NCBI GenBank assembly: GCA_017553635.1
Contig: JAFZKN010000010.1
Location: forward strand, 1 to 64,000
Direction of reading: 5' to 3'
DNA length: 64,000 nt
From: Treponema sp.
Lineage (GTDB): Bacteria; Spirochaetota; Spirochaetia; Treponematales; Treponemataceae
Below, one piece after another: positions 34,583 through 43,260 of the stretch (positions are counted from its first letter, which is position 1; each line of letters starts with the position of its first letter). The notes beneath the pieces are model-generated. The model made no database searches, had not been told where the DNA came from, and saw only the letters and a list, made by a program, of their open reading frames with translations. Position numbers and translations under genes: made by a program.

Positions 34583-35303
34583 AGATGATGTTCATTCAAT
34601 TTATCTCGATAACGAATTGCCTCAAAAGTTTATTGCAGAATATGAAGCACACATTGCCTCCTGCCCGAAATGTAAGGCAAGGCTTGAAATGTTAAAGACA
34701 ATTCATGATGAACTCAAAGCAGATGCAGATTCAATTAAAGTGGATCAGGCATTCCTTGATCAGAGTTTTGAACGTCTCCAGAACAGAATGCGTTATTCTA
34801 AATCGGTTTCTTATTCAAAGCCAAAGACTTCTGCCATTTTATTCCCAGAGCTTAAAAAATACATTCCTGCAGCAGTTGCCGCAATTGCAGTTTTTGCAGT
34901 TATGCTTCCGTTCAGTATTTCAGCTAGAAGAAATACAGTTTCAGGATATGCAGCAATGTCACCTTCACAGGTTCAGACTTTTAAAAGAAACGTAAACTTT
35001 ACACTTAACAATAATTCAGCTGTACAGAAAAATAATCAGGACATCTACCCTATTACATTCAACCTTAACGACTATAACCTTACAGACAATCTCAATGTAT
35101 CAGAAGCAGATGGCACTATTCCTGCAATTCAGATGGGAAGCATTACAAGCACTTTCCAGAAGCATGATGCAGCTCAGGTTAACGACAGTGCGGTTCTCCT
35201 TTCGGATGACTTCTTTATGCCGGCTTTTGCTCAATCAGAAAAACCGGTTTTAATGAGAGTTTATGTTCCTGCATATGTTGAAATTCCTCCATTAAATAAA
35301 TAA
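34566..35303 (+). CDS. anti-sigma factor with zinc-finger (ZAS) domain
   Basis: The N-terminus has the ZAS motif H-I-A-S-C-P-K-C, which binds zinc and the sigma factor. One membrane helix (I-P-A-A-V-A-A-I-A-V-F-A-V-M-L-P) sits near residues 98-115. About 130 residues after it would be outside the membrane, where they could be a sensor or cleavage target. Translation is coupled to the sigma gene by a 17-bp overlap. The extracytoplasmic part has no recognisable family. Confidence 0.88.
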   Translation: MFTCPEDDVHSIYLDNELPQKFIAEYEAHIASCPKCKARLEMLKTIHDELKADADSIKVDQAFLDQSFERLQNRMRYSKSVSYSKPKTSAILFPELKKYIPAAVAAIAVFAVMLPFSISARRNTVSGYAAMSPSQVQTFKRNVNFTLNNNSAVQKNNQDIYPITFNLNDYNLTDNLNVSEADGTIPAIQMGSITSTFQKHDAAQVNDSAVLLSDDFFMPAFAQSEKPVLMRVYVPAYVEIPPLNK

Positions 35304-35309
35304 AATACA

Positions 35310-35348
35310 GGAAAGGATTTAAATTTTCCTTTCCAGGATTTATAATCC
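35310..35348 (+). other. two tandem hairpins after the anti-sigma gene
   Basis: GGAAAGGA (35310-35317) pairs with TCCTTTCC (35327-35334), and GGATT (35336-35340) pairs with AATCC (35344-35348). No T-run follows, so they do not look like a simple terminator. They may shape the mRNA between the anti-sigma gene and the next gene. Confidence 0.45.
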
Positions 35349-35373
35349 GATTATTTAATGTCAGGATATCAAA

Positions 35374-37110
35374 GTGAATTTTAATTTTAATCATGATTTT
35401 TCGTATCTTATAAGAAAACATCCTTTTATAAGAGTTATATGTCTTGTTGTAATCTGTGCGGTTATCGTTGGTTTTACAAAATTAATTTCATATTCAGTTA
35501 TTGAAAAGCCAGTCATTCTTTCTGTATCACAGCAGGTAGGATCACCTGGAGATACAATTACAATACGGGGAAAATTTTTCAGCCAGCAGAAAGACAGTTC
35601 ATTTGTAGAAATTGCAGGCAACAGATTAACTGGAAGCTCATATGTATCATGGAATGATGATGAAATTGTAATTACAATTCCTGCAAACATACAGGATGGA
35701 CTTCTATATGTTGTAACAAGTGCAGGCCGTTCTAATTCTGATTTTTTCTGTAACAGAGATTTAATTCCAATTTCAGTTCCAACAAATACTATCAGTACAA
35801 AACCTGTAATCACTTCTCTTTCGGCAGAAACACTTTATGTCGGAGATATACTTACAATTTCCGGAAAAAATTTCGGACCTAAAAAAACTTCAAGTCAGGT
35901 TTACTTTTCAACCAAAAAAACACAGCAACAGCTTACAGAAAGTTCTCTCAATGCAGGAAATCCAATGGAAGATGCAACAGAGTATATTCATGCATCAGAC
36001 ATAGATTATGACTACGACACATGGAGTGAAACAGAAATTAAAGTATATGTTCCGGACGGAGCTTTTACTGGATATGTTTATGTAGAAAATGAAAACGGAA
36101 CTTCGTCTAAACATCCGTTAAATGTTTTACAGAGATCTGGGCAGAAAAACTATGGAACAAAAAACAGTTATCTTATTCAGATTGCTGCAGATGTTTCTGA
36201 CATAAGAGGAACAAAAGATTCTGTCCTTACATACAGACTTCCATTACCACAGACAACCAGCGAGCAGATTAAAGCTGAACTTACAGAGACAAATCCAAAA
36301 CCGCTTTTAGATAATTATGACAACACATCTGTATTCCAAATTCTTATGGATAAAACAGGGAAAAACACATATGCTGCTTCTGAAAAAACGAGAATCAGTC
36401 AGAACCATGTAATAACAGTTCGTTCCGTTGAAACATGGATTGATGTTGATTCTGTTGTAATTCCAAAAAACAGAAACAGAATGCTTTACAAAACTTATAC
36501 AAGAGCAGATAAAATTGTTCCAGCTGATGATCCTGTATTGGTCGAAGCGCTCCCTAACATAATTTATAAATCAATCAATCCATATCGTCAGGCAAAATTG
36601 ATTTATGAATACATGATTGCAAATTATAAAATTCAAAACAAGCTTAGAAAAGGTGATACAAGCTGTCTTGATATGCTTAAAAGCAAAAAAGGTGATGCCT
36701 ATGATTTTGCAGTTTTATACTGCGCACTTTTAAGAACAGCAGGAGTTCCTGCAAAACTTATGAGCGGAATTTTAATTGATAAAGACAAACAGGCTCATCC
36801 ACACTGGTGGGTAAATTTTTATCTCGACAGTTTTGGCTGGGTCCCTGCAGACCCAGCACTCGGTGCAGGCCTTGAATACAACGGCTTTCAAAATCATCCG
36901 AACCCTGCAAAATATTATTTCGGAAATCTTGATGCACAGCATATTATGTTCAGCCAGTACTGGAATAATGTAAAGAAAGCCATAGCAAACGGTAAAACAG
37001 TTTACATTCCAAAGACATATGCTTCACAGAGTATCTGGGAAGAAGCAAGTCAGGACATAACAAGTTACTCATCTTTCTGGAACGTTCCTGCAGTGCTGGG
37101 TGTGTATTAA
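35374..37110 (+). CDS. IPT/TIG-repeat protein with inactive transglutaminase-like domain
   Basis: A signal anchor (about 15-38) is followed by two IPT/TIG beta-sandwich domains (about 48-125 and 145-250) and a transglutaminase-like domain from about 370. In the latter, the segment that normally reads G-X-C-X-D-F-A is G-D-A-Y-D-F-A (440-446), so alanine 442 replaces the nucleophile. The other two triad members are present: H477 (P-H-W-W-V) and D493 (P-A-D-P). A cysteine at 450 is too far along the helix to substitute easily. The protein is thus probably a binding or scaffolding domain outside the cell. The start is GTG, with an AGGA site 8 bases upstream. Confidence 0.8.
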   Translation: MNFNFNHDFSYLIRKHPFIRVICLVVICAVIVGFTKLISYSVIEKPVILSVSQQVGSPGDTITIRGKFFSQQKDSSFVEIAGNRLTGSSYVSWNDDEIVITIPANIQDGLLYVVTSAGRSNSDFFCNRDLIPISVPTNTISTKPVITSLSAETLYVGDILTISGKNFGPKKTSSQVYFSTKKTQQQLTESSLNAGNPMEDATEYIHASDIDYDYDTWSETEIKVYVPDGAFTGYVYVENENGTSSKHPLNVLQRSGQKNYGTKNSYLIQIAADVSDIRGTKDSVLTYRLPLPQTTSEQIKAELTETNPKPLLDNYDNTSVFQILMDKTGKNTYAASEKTRISQNHVITVRSVETWIDVDSVVIPKNRNRMLYKTYTRADKIVPADDPVLVEALPNIIYKSINPYRQAKLIYEYMIANYKIQNKLRKGDTSCLDMLKSKKGDAYDFAVLYCALLRTAGVPAKLMSGILIDKDKQAHPHWWVNFYLDSFGWVPADPALGAGLEYNGFQNHPNPAKYYFGNLDAQHIMFSQYWNNVKKAIANGKTVYIPKTYASQSIWEEASQDITSYSSFWNVPAVLGVY

Positions 37111-37112
37111 AA

Positions 37113-37148
37113 TTCTGCATCTTACCCCTGCATTTCTGCATCTTACCC
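37113..37148 (+). repeat. 15-bp direct repeat with 21-bp period
   Basis: TTCTGCATCTTACCC occurs at 37113-37127 and again, identically, at 37134-37148. The period of 21 bp places both copies on one face of the helix. It lies 10 bp upstream of a -35-like box. LytTR-type regulators bind pairs of direct repeats with about this period, and a LytTR gene is in the operon that follows. Confidence 0.7.
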
Positions 37149-37157
37149 AAAAGCATA

Positions 37158-37186
37158 TTGCACCCTCATAATTCATAAAATATCAT
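37158..37186 (+). promoter_or_regulatory. probable promoter of the DsbD_2-like/polyferredoxin operon
   Basis: TTGCAC (37158-37163), a 17-bp spacer and TATCAT (37181-37186). The poor -35 box suggests need of an activator, consistent with the direct repeat just upstream. Confidence 0.4.
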
Positions 37187-37237
37187 ATCTCCTGTAACGC
37201 GCGGGAAACTTTAAGATTTCTGTGCAGGGAGATAAAC

Positions 37238-37885
37238 ATGATTATCGAAGCAATTCTTTTAGGCCTTACAAGCGGAACTTACTGCTGCATGTACTGCGGT
37301 CCTGTCTTAATTCCGTTTTTAACAGGAAGGGAAAAAAACTCTTATGGCCGTAACGCCCTTCTTACCGGCACTTTTCTTTTATCGCGTCTTGCAATGTACT
37401 TTATTTTAGGTGCTGTTTTTGCAGGGTTTGGACTTTTAGTAAATTCTTTTTTTGATCCCGTCTTTGCACGAAAACTTTCTTACAGGGCATATTTTTTATG
37501 CGGACTTTTTCTTCTTTTTAATTCACTTGGAGTAAGTTTTCCATGGGGAGAAAAAGAACATAACGGATGTAAATGTACTTATCTAAAACATATCGGAAAT
37601 GATTTTATCACTGCAGTTCTTACAGGACTTTCTGTAGGACTTCATATATGTCCGCCTCTCTGGGCTGCAATGACAAGATCTTTTTTTGAATACAAAAGCC
37701 TTACAGGACTTTTCTATTTTGTTTTCTTTTACATAGGAACTCTCCCTTATTTTATTCCGCTTTTGGGCATCCCTTTCATAACAAAAAAATGCACTGCTCT
37801 AAAAAAGATTGCACGCATTACGCAGTTTATCATAAGCATCTACTTTATGTTTTTTATGGGACTTATTCCGATTGTGTTTAATTAA
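37238..37885 (+). CDS. DsbD_2/SafE-like membrane protein
   Basis: A 215-residue inner membrane protein with about six helices. The start G-L-T-S-G-T-Y-C-C-M-Y-C-G-P has the cysteine-rich first helix seen in the DsbD_2/UreH-like family linked to thiol electron transfer and metal or cytochrome maturation. It could carry reducing power across the membrane. The next gene encodes a polyferredoxin, which suits an electron-transfer module. A GGGAG site precedes ATG. Confidence 0.75.
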   Translation: MIIEAILLGLTSGTYCCMYCGPVLIPFLTGREKNSYGRNALLTGTFLLSRLAMYFILGAVFAGFGLLVNSFFDPVFARKLSYRAYFLCGLFLLFNSLGVSFPWGEKEHNGCKCTYLKHIGNDFITAVLTGLSVGLHICPPLWAAMTRSFFEYKSLTGLFYFVFFYIGTLPYFIPLLGIPFITKKCTALKKIARITQFIISIYFMFFMGLIPIVFN

Positions 37886-37961
37886 AGACCTATCGTGGTA
37901 TTAAAAACTTTTGCAGGACCTGTCAAAACCGCGGGCTCTGGTATTTTTAAGGAGAAATTTT

Positions 37962-39125
37962 ATGTTTGCAGAATTTTTTATGTGCGCCCTGATGACGCTT
38001 ACAGTATTTTTCTTTACCGGTTTGATGAACGGTTTTTCTGCCGCTTCTGTCATAACCGCAGCTTTCTTTTTATTTATTTTTTACAGTATGTCTTATGCGG
38101 AACATAAGAAAAAAGGAAGTGGAGTTCTTTACAGGAGAATCTTTCAGATAACCTTTGCTTTGTTTTTCTGCATTGCGTTTATCGGACAGCTTTTAGATGC
38201 AAGAGGAAGCATGGCAATTACAGAAAGCGCAATGGCAAACGGAGAAATTCCTTTCTGTCATATTACAATTCCGCAGATTTTAATTCCTTTTGTAATTACA
38301 AAAAGCCTTATCTTTCCTTCAAGAATCACGGGGCATTATGCAGCGGCTGCTTCCATGATTGCTATCTGGCTTTGTGTAACGCTTACAATCGGACGCGGCT
38401 GGTGCAGTCATGTCTGTTTTTACGGAGGATGGGAAGAAGGTTTTTCGAGAATCGGTAAAAAGAAAAGATTAAATCTTCTTTCAAAAAACAAAGAAATACG
38501 AAATTTTCAGATGGGATTTTTTGGATTTATAGTTCTTGCAAGTCTTGCAGAAATGGCCGCAATTTACTGTCAGTGGTTCTGTCCATTTAAACTTGTAACA
38601 GAATTTCATCCGGTTACAGATATTCCTTCTCTTATTGCAGCAGTAATTTTTATAGGAATCTTTCTTGGTTTTATCATTGTTCTTCCAGTCCTTACAAAAC
38701 GGAGAACACAGTGCAGTGCAATCTGTCCTTTTGGTGCATTTGCTTCTTTAACCGACAGGTTGAGTATGTTCAGCATAAAGATCGATACAGATAAATGTAA
38801 GGGATGTCTTAAATGTGCTTCTGTCTGCCCGTTTGGGGCAATTGACATTACAACGATAAGCGAGAAAAAAGGAAGGCCTGAGTTTACATGTGCAAAGTGC
38901 GGTGAATGCATAAAGGTTTGTGAAGAAAATGCAATTTCTTACAGATTTAAATTTGAAAAAAACTCATGCCGGCCATGTGCAAAAACTAAAATTGGAAAAG
39001 CAGTTCAGGAAATTATGGAGCCTGGAAAAGTTTTTCGCTTTGCAGCATACAGTTTTGCTTTTATCATGGGATCAAGTTTTTTTATTGATGCCATTAACAG
39101 AATAATTTCTTTATTAATTAAATAA
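37962..39125 (+). CDS. membrane polyferredoxin (NapH/CcoG-like)
   Basis: A membrane-bound 4Fe-4S protein. Several helices in the first 260 residues carry redox cysteines: W-C-S-H-V-C-F-Y-G-G, C-Q-W-F-C-P-F, and C-S-A-I-C-P-F-G-A. Two ferredoxin clusters follow: C-K-G-C-L-K-C-A-S-V-C-P and C-A-K-C-G-E-C-I-K-V-C. It would pass electrons between cytoplasmic carriers and a membrane or periplasmic acceptor. I use ATG 37962, which has AAGGAG 8 bases upstream; the longer frame lacks one. Length 388. Confidence 0.88.
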   Translation: MFAEFFMCALMTLTVFFFTGLMNGFSAASVITAAFFLFIFYSMSYAEHKKKGSGVLYRRIFQITFALFFCIAFIGQLLDARGSMAITESAMANGEIPFCHITIPQILIPFVITKSLIFPSRITGHYAAAASMIAIWLCVTLTIGRGWCSHVCFYGGWEEGFSRIGKKKRLNLLSKNKEIRNFQMGFFGFIVLASLAEMAAIYCQWFCPFKLVTEFHPVTDIPSLIAAVIFIGIFLGFIIVLPVLTKRRTQCSAICPFGAFASLTDRLSMFSIKIDTDKCKGCLKCASVCPFGAIDITTISEKKGRPEFTCAKCGECIKVCEENAISYRFKFEKNSCRPCAKTKIGKAVQEIMEPGKVFRFAAYSFAFIMGSSFFIDAINRIISLLIK

Positions 39126-39140
39126 TTTTTGAGGTGTAAT

Positions 39141-40343
39141 ATGAAAAATACAAAGAACGGTAAATTTTATTCAATTATATTTTATGTAAGGTCTGTTTTA
39201 ATTTCTGCAACATGTCTTTTAGGCATCTCCATGTTTTTTATAAACTCGGAAATGTTTGCAAACTTTACTGCAAAAGGACTTAACTTAAAGCTTAACCCTT
39301 CGCTTATCGGAGGAGAAACCGCGGCAGAATATTTTTACGAAGGAGAGCTTGTTCAGTATACGATACACAAGCCTGTATACGAAGCAAAATGGCAGAAATA
39401 CAGTGAATACTGGCAGCTTGATCTTCTTTATAAAGAACCTCTTTCTGATTTAAATAAAATTGCAGTTTACATAGATATCGACAGCGATGGTAATGGAAGT
39501 GTAAATGCACTTAGCTCAGAAGAAATAAGTTTTGAAAGTGAACATCCGTGGGATTACTGCGTTGTAATTTGCGGCGATAAAGGAAAAATCTACGACACAG
39601 ATGCCAATATGGTAGACGAAGTCCAGACAGCTTTTTTAGAAAACAGAAAAAAACTTGTTGTAAGAATTCCGCTTAAAGATAAAAACTTACAGAAAGCATT
39701 CCTTTACAAAAGCAGCTGCCACTATATCTGCACTTGCCGCTTCGAAAACCAGAATGTAAAGGAATTTGTCGCCCAGAATGTAAGCTTAAATGCTACATCA
39801 GATTTTACAGACGGGGATATCGAAAGTTTTATAAAAAGCGCAAAAGACAGCATAATACTTGATTTTTACGAAGATGAAAAAACGTTTGCTTCGACAGACG
39901 AAAAGCTGGCATATTACAAAAACCTGCTTGAAAAAGACAGCGAAAACCCGCTTTACCTTGCAAAATACGGCTCTGCACTTGCAACCAAAGGCGGTGAATC
40001 AAATGCCATGAAGGCGATAAAACTTGTAAAAGAAGCCTATACTTATCTTGATAAGGCTGCAGCTCTTGCTTCCGGAAAGGAATGTGAGTTTGCAGTTCTT
40101 ATGGAAAGGGCACATGTTTCTTATTCTGTTCCGGAAATGGTTTTTAAAAAATCAGAAGCAGGTGCAAAAGACTTTGTAAAATGCGCAGAACTTTATAAAA
40201 ATTCAATTAAAGGAAAGCCGGATATAAAAGACAAAAACATGCTTTTATATTTGTACATAATGGCTGCCGAATGTTATAATAACTGTAACAAAAATACACA
40301 GGCAAAACTTATGTGCATCGAAGCTAAAAAATACATGATGTGA
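39141..40343 (+). CDS. membrane-anchored exported protein with DOMON-like and helical-repeat regions
   Basis: No family name is certain. One N-terminal hydrophobic segment (S-V-L-I-S-A-T-C-L-L-G-I-S) is followed by an outer part. Residues of about 80-210 look like a beta-sandwich of the glucodextranase-C/DOMON style (I-A-V-Y-I-D-I-D-S-D-G, then W-D-Y-C-V-V-I). The last 140 residues show TPR-like helices. I start at ATG 39141 with GAGGTG nearby; the frame also allows TTG 39129. It is third in the electron-transfer operon and could be the partner that uses the reductant. Confidence 0.68.
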   Translation: MKNTKNGKFYSIIFYVRSVLISATCLLGISMFFINSEMFANFTAKGLNLKLNPSLIGGETAAEYFYEGELVQYTIHKPVYEAKWQKYSEYWQLDLLYKEPLSDLNKIAVYIDIDSDGNGSVNALSSEEISFESEHPWDYCVVICGDKGKIYDTDANMVDEVQTAFLENRKKLVVRIPLKDKNLQKAFLYKSSCHYICTCRFENQNVKEFVAQNVSLNATSDFTDGDIESFIKSAKDSIILDFYEDEKTFASTDEKLAYYKNLLEKDSENPLYLAKYGSALATKGGESNAMKAIKLVKEAYTYLDKAAALASGKECEFAVLMERAHVSYSVPEMVFKKSEAGAKDFVKCAELYKNSIKGKPDIKDKNMLLYLYIMAAECYNNCNKNTQAKLMCIEAKKYMM

Positions 40344-40352
40344 CAGCGGATG

Positions 40353-40390
40353 TGACACTTGTGCATCGCAATGCAAAATGCACAGTGTCA
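40353..40390 (+). promoter_or_regulatory. inverted repeat ahead of the LytTR gene
   Basis: TGACAC-T-TGTGCAT (40353-40366) pairs with ATGCACA-GTGTCA (40378-40390) with one bulged base. An inner GCAT/ATGC pair (40363-40366, 40371-40374) gives an alternative fold. It lies between the stop codon at 40343 and the likely TTG start at 40421, so it is a plausible operator or RNA control site for the regulator pair. Confidence 0.5.
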
Positions 40391-40420
40391 GACTGCCAAA
40401 AACTTTCTGGAGTACAGAGA

Positions 40421-40864
40421 TTGAAGATTACAATTCTTGATAAACAGCCCGGAGAAGAAGACGAGATAATCGTAAAATGCGCTTATCTTGACGAAAACAT
40501 TTCCAGGCTGCTTAATCAGTTTAAGATGAATAACGGCAAGCAGAAACTTGCACTTAATAAAAATTCGCAGATTGTTCTTATAGAACCCGATAAAATTCTG
40601 TATTTTGAATCTGTAGATGATAAAGTTTTTGCTTATACAAAAGACAGTGTTTATGAATGCAAGTCAAAGCTTTATGTCCTGGAAGAAGAACTTTCTAAAA
40701 CAGATTTTTTCAGGGCAAGTAAAGCGCAGATTGTAAATGTAAATAAAATCAAATCAATTACGCCGGCCTTTAGCGGAAGGTTTGAAGCACTTCTTGAAAA
40801 CGATTATAAAATAATCATTTCAAGAAATTATGTTCCAGAGTTAAAGAAACTTCTTGGAGTCTGA
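40421..40864 (+). CDS. LytTR-domain transcriptional regulator
   Basis: A DNA-binding protein of the LytTR type without a receiver domain. The LytTR domain takes up the last 100 residues: V-L-I-E-P-D-K-I-L-Y-F-E-S-V, then F-F-R-A-S-K-A-Q-I-V-N-V-N-K-I, then I-I-S-R-N-Y-V-P-E-L-K. I use TTG 40421, which has GGAG eight bases upstream and gives the usual M-K-I-T-I-L-D start of this group; the GTG at 40340 overlaps the upstream stop and would make an inverted repeat coding. The next gene is a DUF3021 protein, the usual inhibitory membrane partner. Confidence 0.88.
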   Translation: MKITILDKQPGEEDEIIVKCAYLDENISRLLNQFKMNNGKQKLALNKNSQIVLIEPDKILYFESVDDKVFAYTKDSVYECKSKLYVLEEELSKTDFFRASKAQIVNVNKIKSITPAFSGRFEALLENDYKIIISRNYVPELKKLLGV

Positions 40865-40885
40865 TTTATTTATGAGGAATTTAAT

Positions 40886-41299
40886 ATGAAAGAAAAAATA
40901 TCTAAACTTATTAACCTGTTTTCTGTAATTACAGTTACTATTTTTATTTTTTCATCGATATATATTTCGATTTTCTGGGGAGCAGGAACAGAAATTCCGC
41001 TGTCTTATGTATTTGGAGTCCTTTTAATCGGAGCTGTATGCACTCTTGCATATATTCCGCTTTTAAATGATGAATACTCAAAAGTAACGATGATAATATT
41101 AAATACCGTTCACTTTTTAATCTGCAACACAAGCGTAATACTTACAGGTTATTATTTAAAATGGTTTTCTGCAAAAACCCTTCCCGCTCTTGAACTTACA
41201 GTAATTCTTGTCTACACAGCAGTAACCGTAATATGCTATGCGGTAAATGACAGGGAAGCAAAAAAACTTACAGAGCTTTTACACAAAAGACAGAGATAA
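40886..41299 (+). CDS. DUF3021-family membrane protein, partner of the LytTR regulator
   Basis: A 137-residue protein with four hydrophobic helices and a basic C-terminal tail, matching DUF3021. These proteins are encoded beside stand-alone LytTR regulators and hold them in check at the membrane in the known LytTR regulatory systems. It is 21 bp after the regulator, with a GAGGA site. Confidence 0.82.
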   Translation: MKEKISKLINLFSVITVTIFIFSSIYISIFWGAGTEIPLSYVFGVLLIGAVCTLAYIPLLNDEYSKVTMIILNTVHFLICNTSVILTGYYLKWFSAKTLPALELTVILVYTAVTVICYAVNDREAKKLTELLHKRQR

Positions 41300-41332
41300 A
41301 AAAATGCGCATCCACTTTTACAGAATGCGCAT
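41297..41332 (-). terminator. intrinsic terminator of gatCA
   Basis: ATGCGCAT occurs at 41304-41311 and 41325-41332; on the minus strand the stem is followed by a T-run. It ends gatA 36 bases after its stop. The T-run overlaps the stop of the convergent DUF3021 gene. Confidence 0.8.
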
Positions 41333-41368
41333 CATTTAATGCATTATTGAATTTAAAAGAAATATCTT

Positions 41369-42883
41369 TTATTTAAGCGGGATGCCGCAGCCGGGGTGAT
41401 CGTTTTCCCAGGCCTGTGCAAGGCGAAGGATTTTTTCTTCTGCAAACATTGCACCTGCAAACTGGATTCCAACCGGCATTTCTCCGTTTGCTGCACCTGT
41501 CTTTCCTGCCGGAACAGAAATTGATGTAATGCGCGCAAGGTTTACAAAAGTTGTAAACAGGTCGCTTAAATACATTTCAAGAGGGTTGTCTACTTTCTGA
41601 CCGAGCTTAAATGCCGGTGTCGGACATGTCGGACAGATTACAATGTCATAGCTTTCAAAAAGCTTTGCCATCTCTGACTGAATTTTTGCGCGTACAGTCA
41701 TTCCCTTTTTATATGTATCACCTGAGAACTGTTCAGAAAGAACATAGTTTCCGATTACGATTCGGCGTTTAACTTCCGGTCCAAAGCCTTCACTTCTTGT
41801 CTTTACGTAAAGTTCATCATAACCTTCACCCGGATCAACGCGGCGTCCGTAACGGATTCCGTCAAAGCGGCTCAAGTTTGATGCAGCTTCTGAAAGGGCA
41901 ATTACATAATAACTTGCAATCGAAGCGTCTAAAACAGGAAGGTCAACAACATCAATCACAGCCCCTTTAGATTTTAACCAGTCCTGAACTCCGTTGAATA
42001 CTGTTCCGACATCGTCCATAAGACCTTTACTTTCTAGAAACTGTTTTGGAATTGCTATCTTTAATTTTGCGATTTCTGAATCAGAAAATGCCTTTAAATC
42101 TGCAAGATTAGAAGCGCCTGGTAAATCTGCGCTTGTATCGTCGTAAAAATCAACGCCTGACATTACAGAAAGTGTTTTTGCAATGTCATCCGGTGTGTGG
42201 GCAAGAAGTCCTACCTGATCAAGTGAACTTCCATATGCAACAACACCCCAGCGGCTTAAAACGCCGTAAGTTGTCTTTAATCCGTAAATTCCGCAGTAGC
42301 TTGCAGGAAGACGTACTGAACCTCCTGTCTCTGTACCGAGAGCAAAAAGCGCCTGATTAGCACTTACTGCCGCTGCTGGTCCTCCCGATGAACCGCCTGA
42401 TACATATTCGCGGTTAATAGGATTTCTTGTAGGGCCATAGCATGAGTATTCTGTAGATGAACCCATTGCAAACTCGTCCTGATTACACCGGCCGAGAGGA
42501 ATTGCACCGGCTTTTTCAAGGCGGGCAATTACTGTAGCATCATATGGAGCTACATAACCTTCGAGGATTTTACTGGCACATGTAAGACGGTGACCTTTTA
42601 CAGAAATATTGTCTTTAACAGCAAAAGGAAGACCTAAAAGAGGCTGTTTTTCGAACAGTTCATCTAAAGCGGACTGCCCGCCGTTTCTTGCAGCGGCAAT
42701 TAAATCGTCGGCTTTTTGCGCCTTTTCTGCTGCATCACCGTACATTTCGAGGAAAGCATTGAGCGGAATTTCTGAAGCCTTATCTTTTTCAAATGTTTCA
42801 ATTGAATCTTTAACGAGCTGGCTGCTTGTAATTTCGCCAGATTTTAATGCTTTGACAGTGTCTTTTATATTAAAAAACGGCAT
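41369..42883 (-). CDS. gatA: aspartyl/glutamyl-tRNA amidotransferase subunit A
   Basis: GatA is the amidase subunit that releases ammonia from glutamine for GatCAB. The amidase signature is clear: G-L-P-F-A-V-K-D-N (catalytic Lys), then G-G-S-S-G-G-P-A-A-A-V (first Ser), and E-T-G-G-S-V-R-L-P-A (catalytic Ser). Length 504 fits. It follows gatC with a 3-bp gap. gatB is distant in the same window, so the three subunits are not one operon. Confidence 0.97.
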   Translation of the reverse strand: MPFFNIKDTVKALKSGEITSSQLVKDSIETFEKDKASEIPLNAFLEMYGDAAEKAQKADDLIAAARNGGQSALDELFEKQPLLGLPFAVKDNISVKGHRLTCASKILEGYVAPYDATVIARLEKAGAIPLGRCNQDEFAMGSSTEYSCYGPTRNPINREYVSGGSSGGPAAAVSANQALFALGTETGGSVRLPASYCGIYGLKTTYGVLSRWGVVAYGSSLDQVGLLAHTPDDIAKTLSVMSGVDFYDDTSADLPGASNLADLKAFSDSEIAKLKIAIPKQFLESKGLMDDVGTVFNGVQDWLKSKGAVIDVVDLPVLDASIASYYVIALSEAASNLSRFDGIRYGRRVDPGEGYDELYVKTRSEGFGPEVKRRIVIGNYVLSEQFSGDTYKKGMTVRAKIQSEMAKLFESYDIVICPTCPTPAFKLGQKVDNPLEMYLSDLFTTFVNLARITSISVPAGKTGAANGEMPVGIQFAGAMFAEEKILRLAQAWENDHPGCGIPLK

Positions 42884-42886
42884 GAA

Positions 42887-43195
42887 TTACGCTCCTTCGC
42901 CCAAAACTTTCGGAACCTGAAAATAACCGTCCATAAAGTTTTCTGATACTTTTTTTACATCTGGTATATCAAGGCCTTCTACAACCTTGTCTTCACGAAG
43001 CTTTTCTGCCTCTGTAGAAGGATATGCGTCATAAGGATTCTGACTGTCGTCAAACTTTGAAAGGGTTTCAAAATACCCTACTATATCGTCAACCTGATTC
43101 TTTAAAATAGAAAGATTTGTACTTTCCGGAGAAAGTCTTGAAAGATACAGGAGCTGCTCCAGCGTATTTTCATCAATTTTTTTATGGGTACTCAT
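42887..43195 (-). CDS. gatC: aspartyl/glutamyl-tRNA amidotransferase subunit C
   Basis: GatC stabilises the A and B subunits. The 102-residue protein has the family form: L-L-Y-L-S-R-L-S-P near the start, then V-D-D-I-V-G-Y-F-E-T-L, and R-E-D-K-V in the middle. It precedes gatA by 3 bp in the same operon. Confidence 0.93.
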   Translation of the reverse strand: MSTHKKIDENTLEQLLYLSRLSPESTNLSILKNQVDDIVGYFETLSKFDDSQNPYDAYPSTEAEKLREDKVVEGLDIPDVKKVSENFMDGYFQVPKVLGEGA

Positions 43196-43260
43196 ACTTT
43201 AATATTATAGAATTTTATGATAAATTTCAATAATATTCAGGTAAAGAGGATTTATATCTT

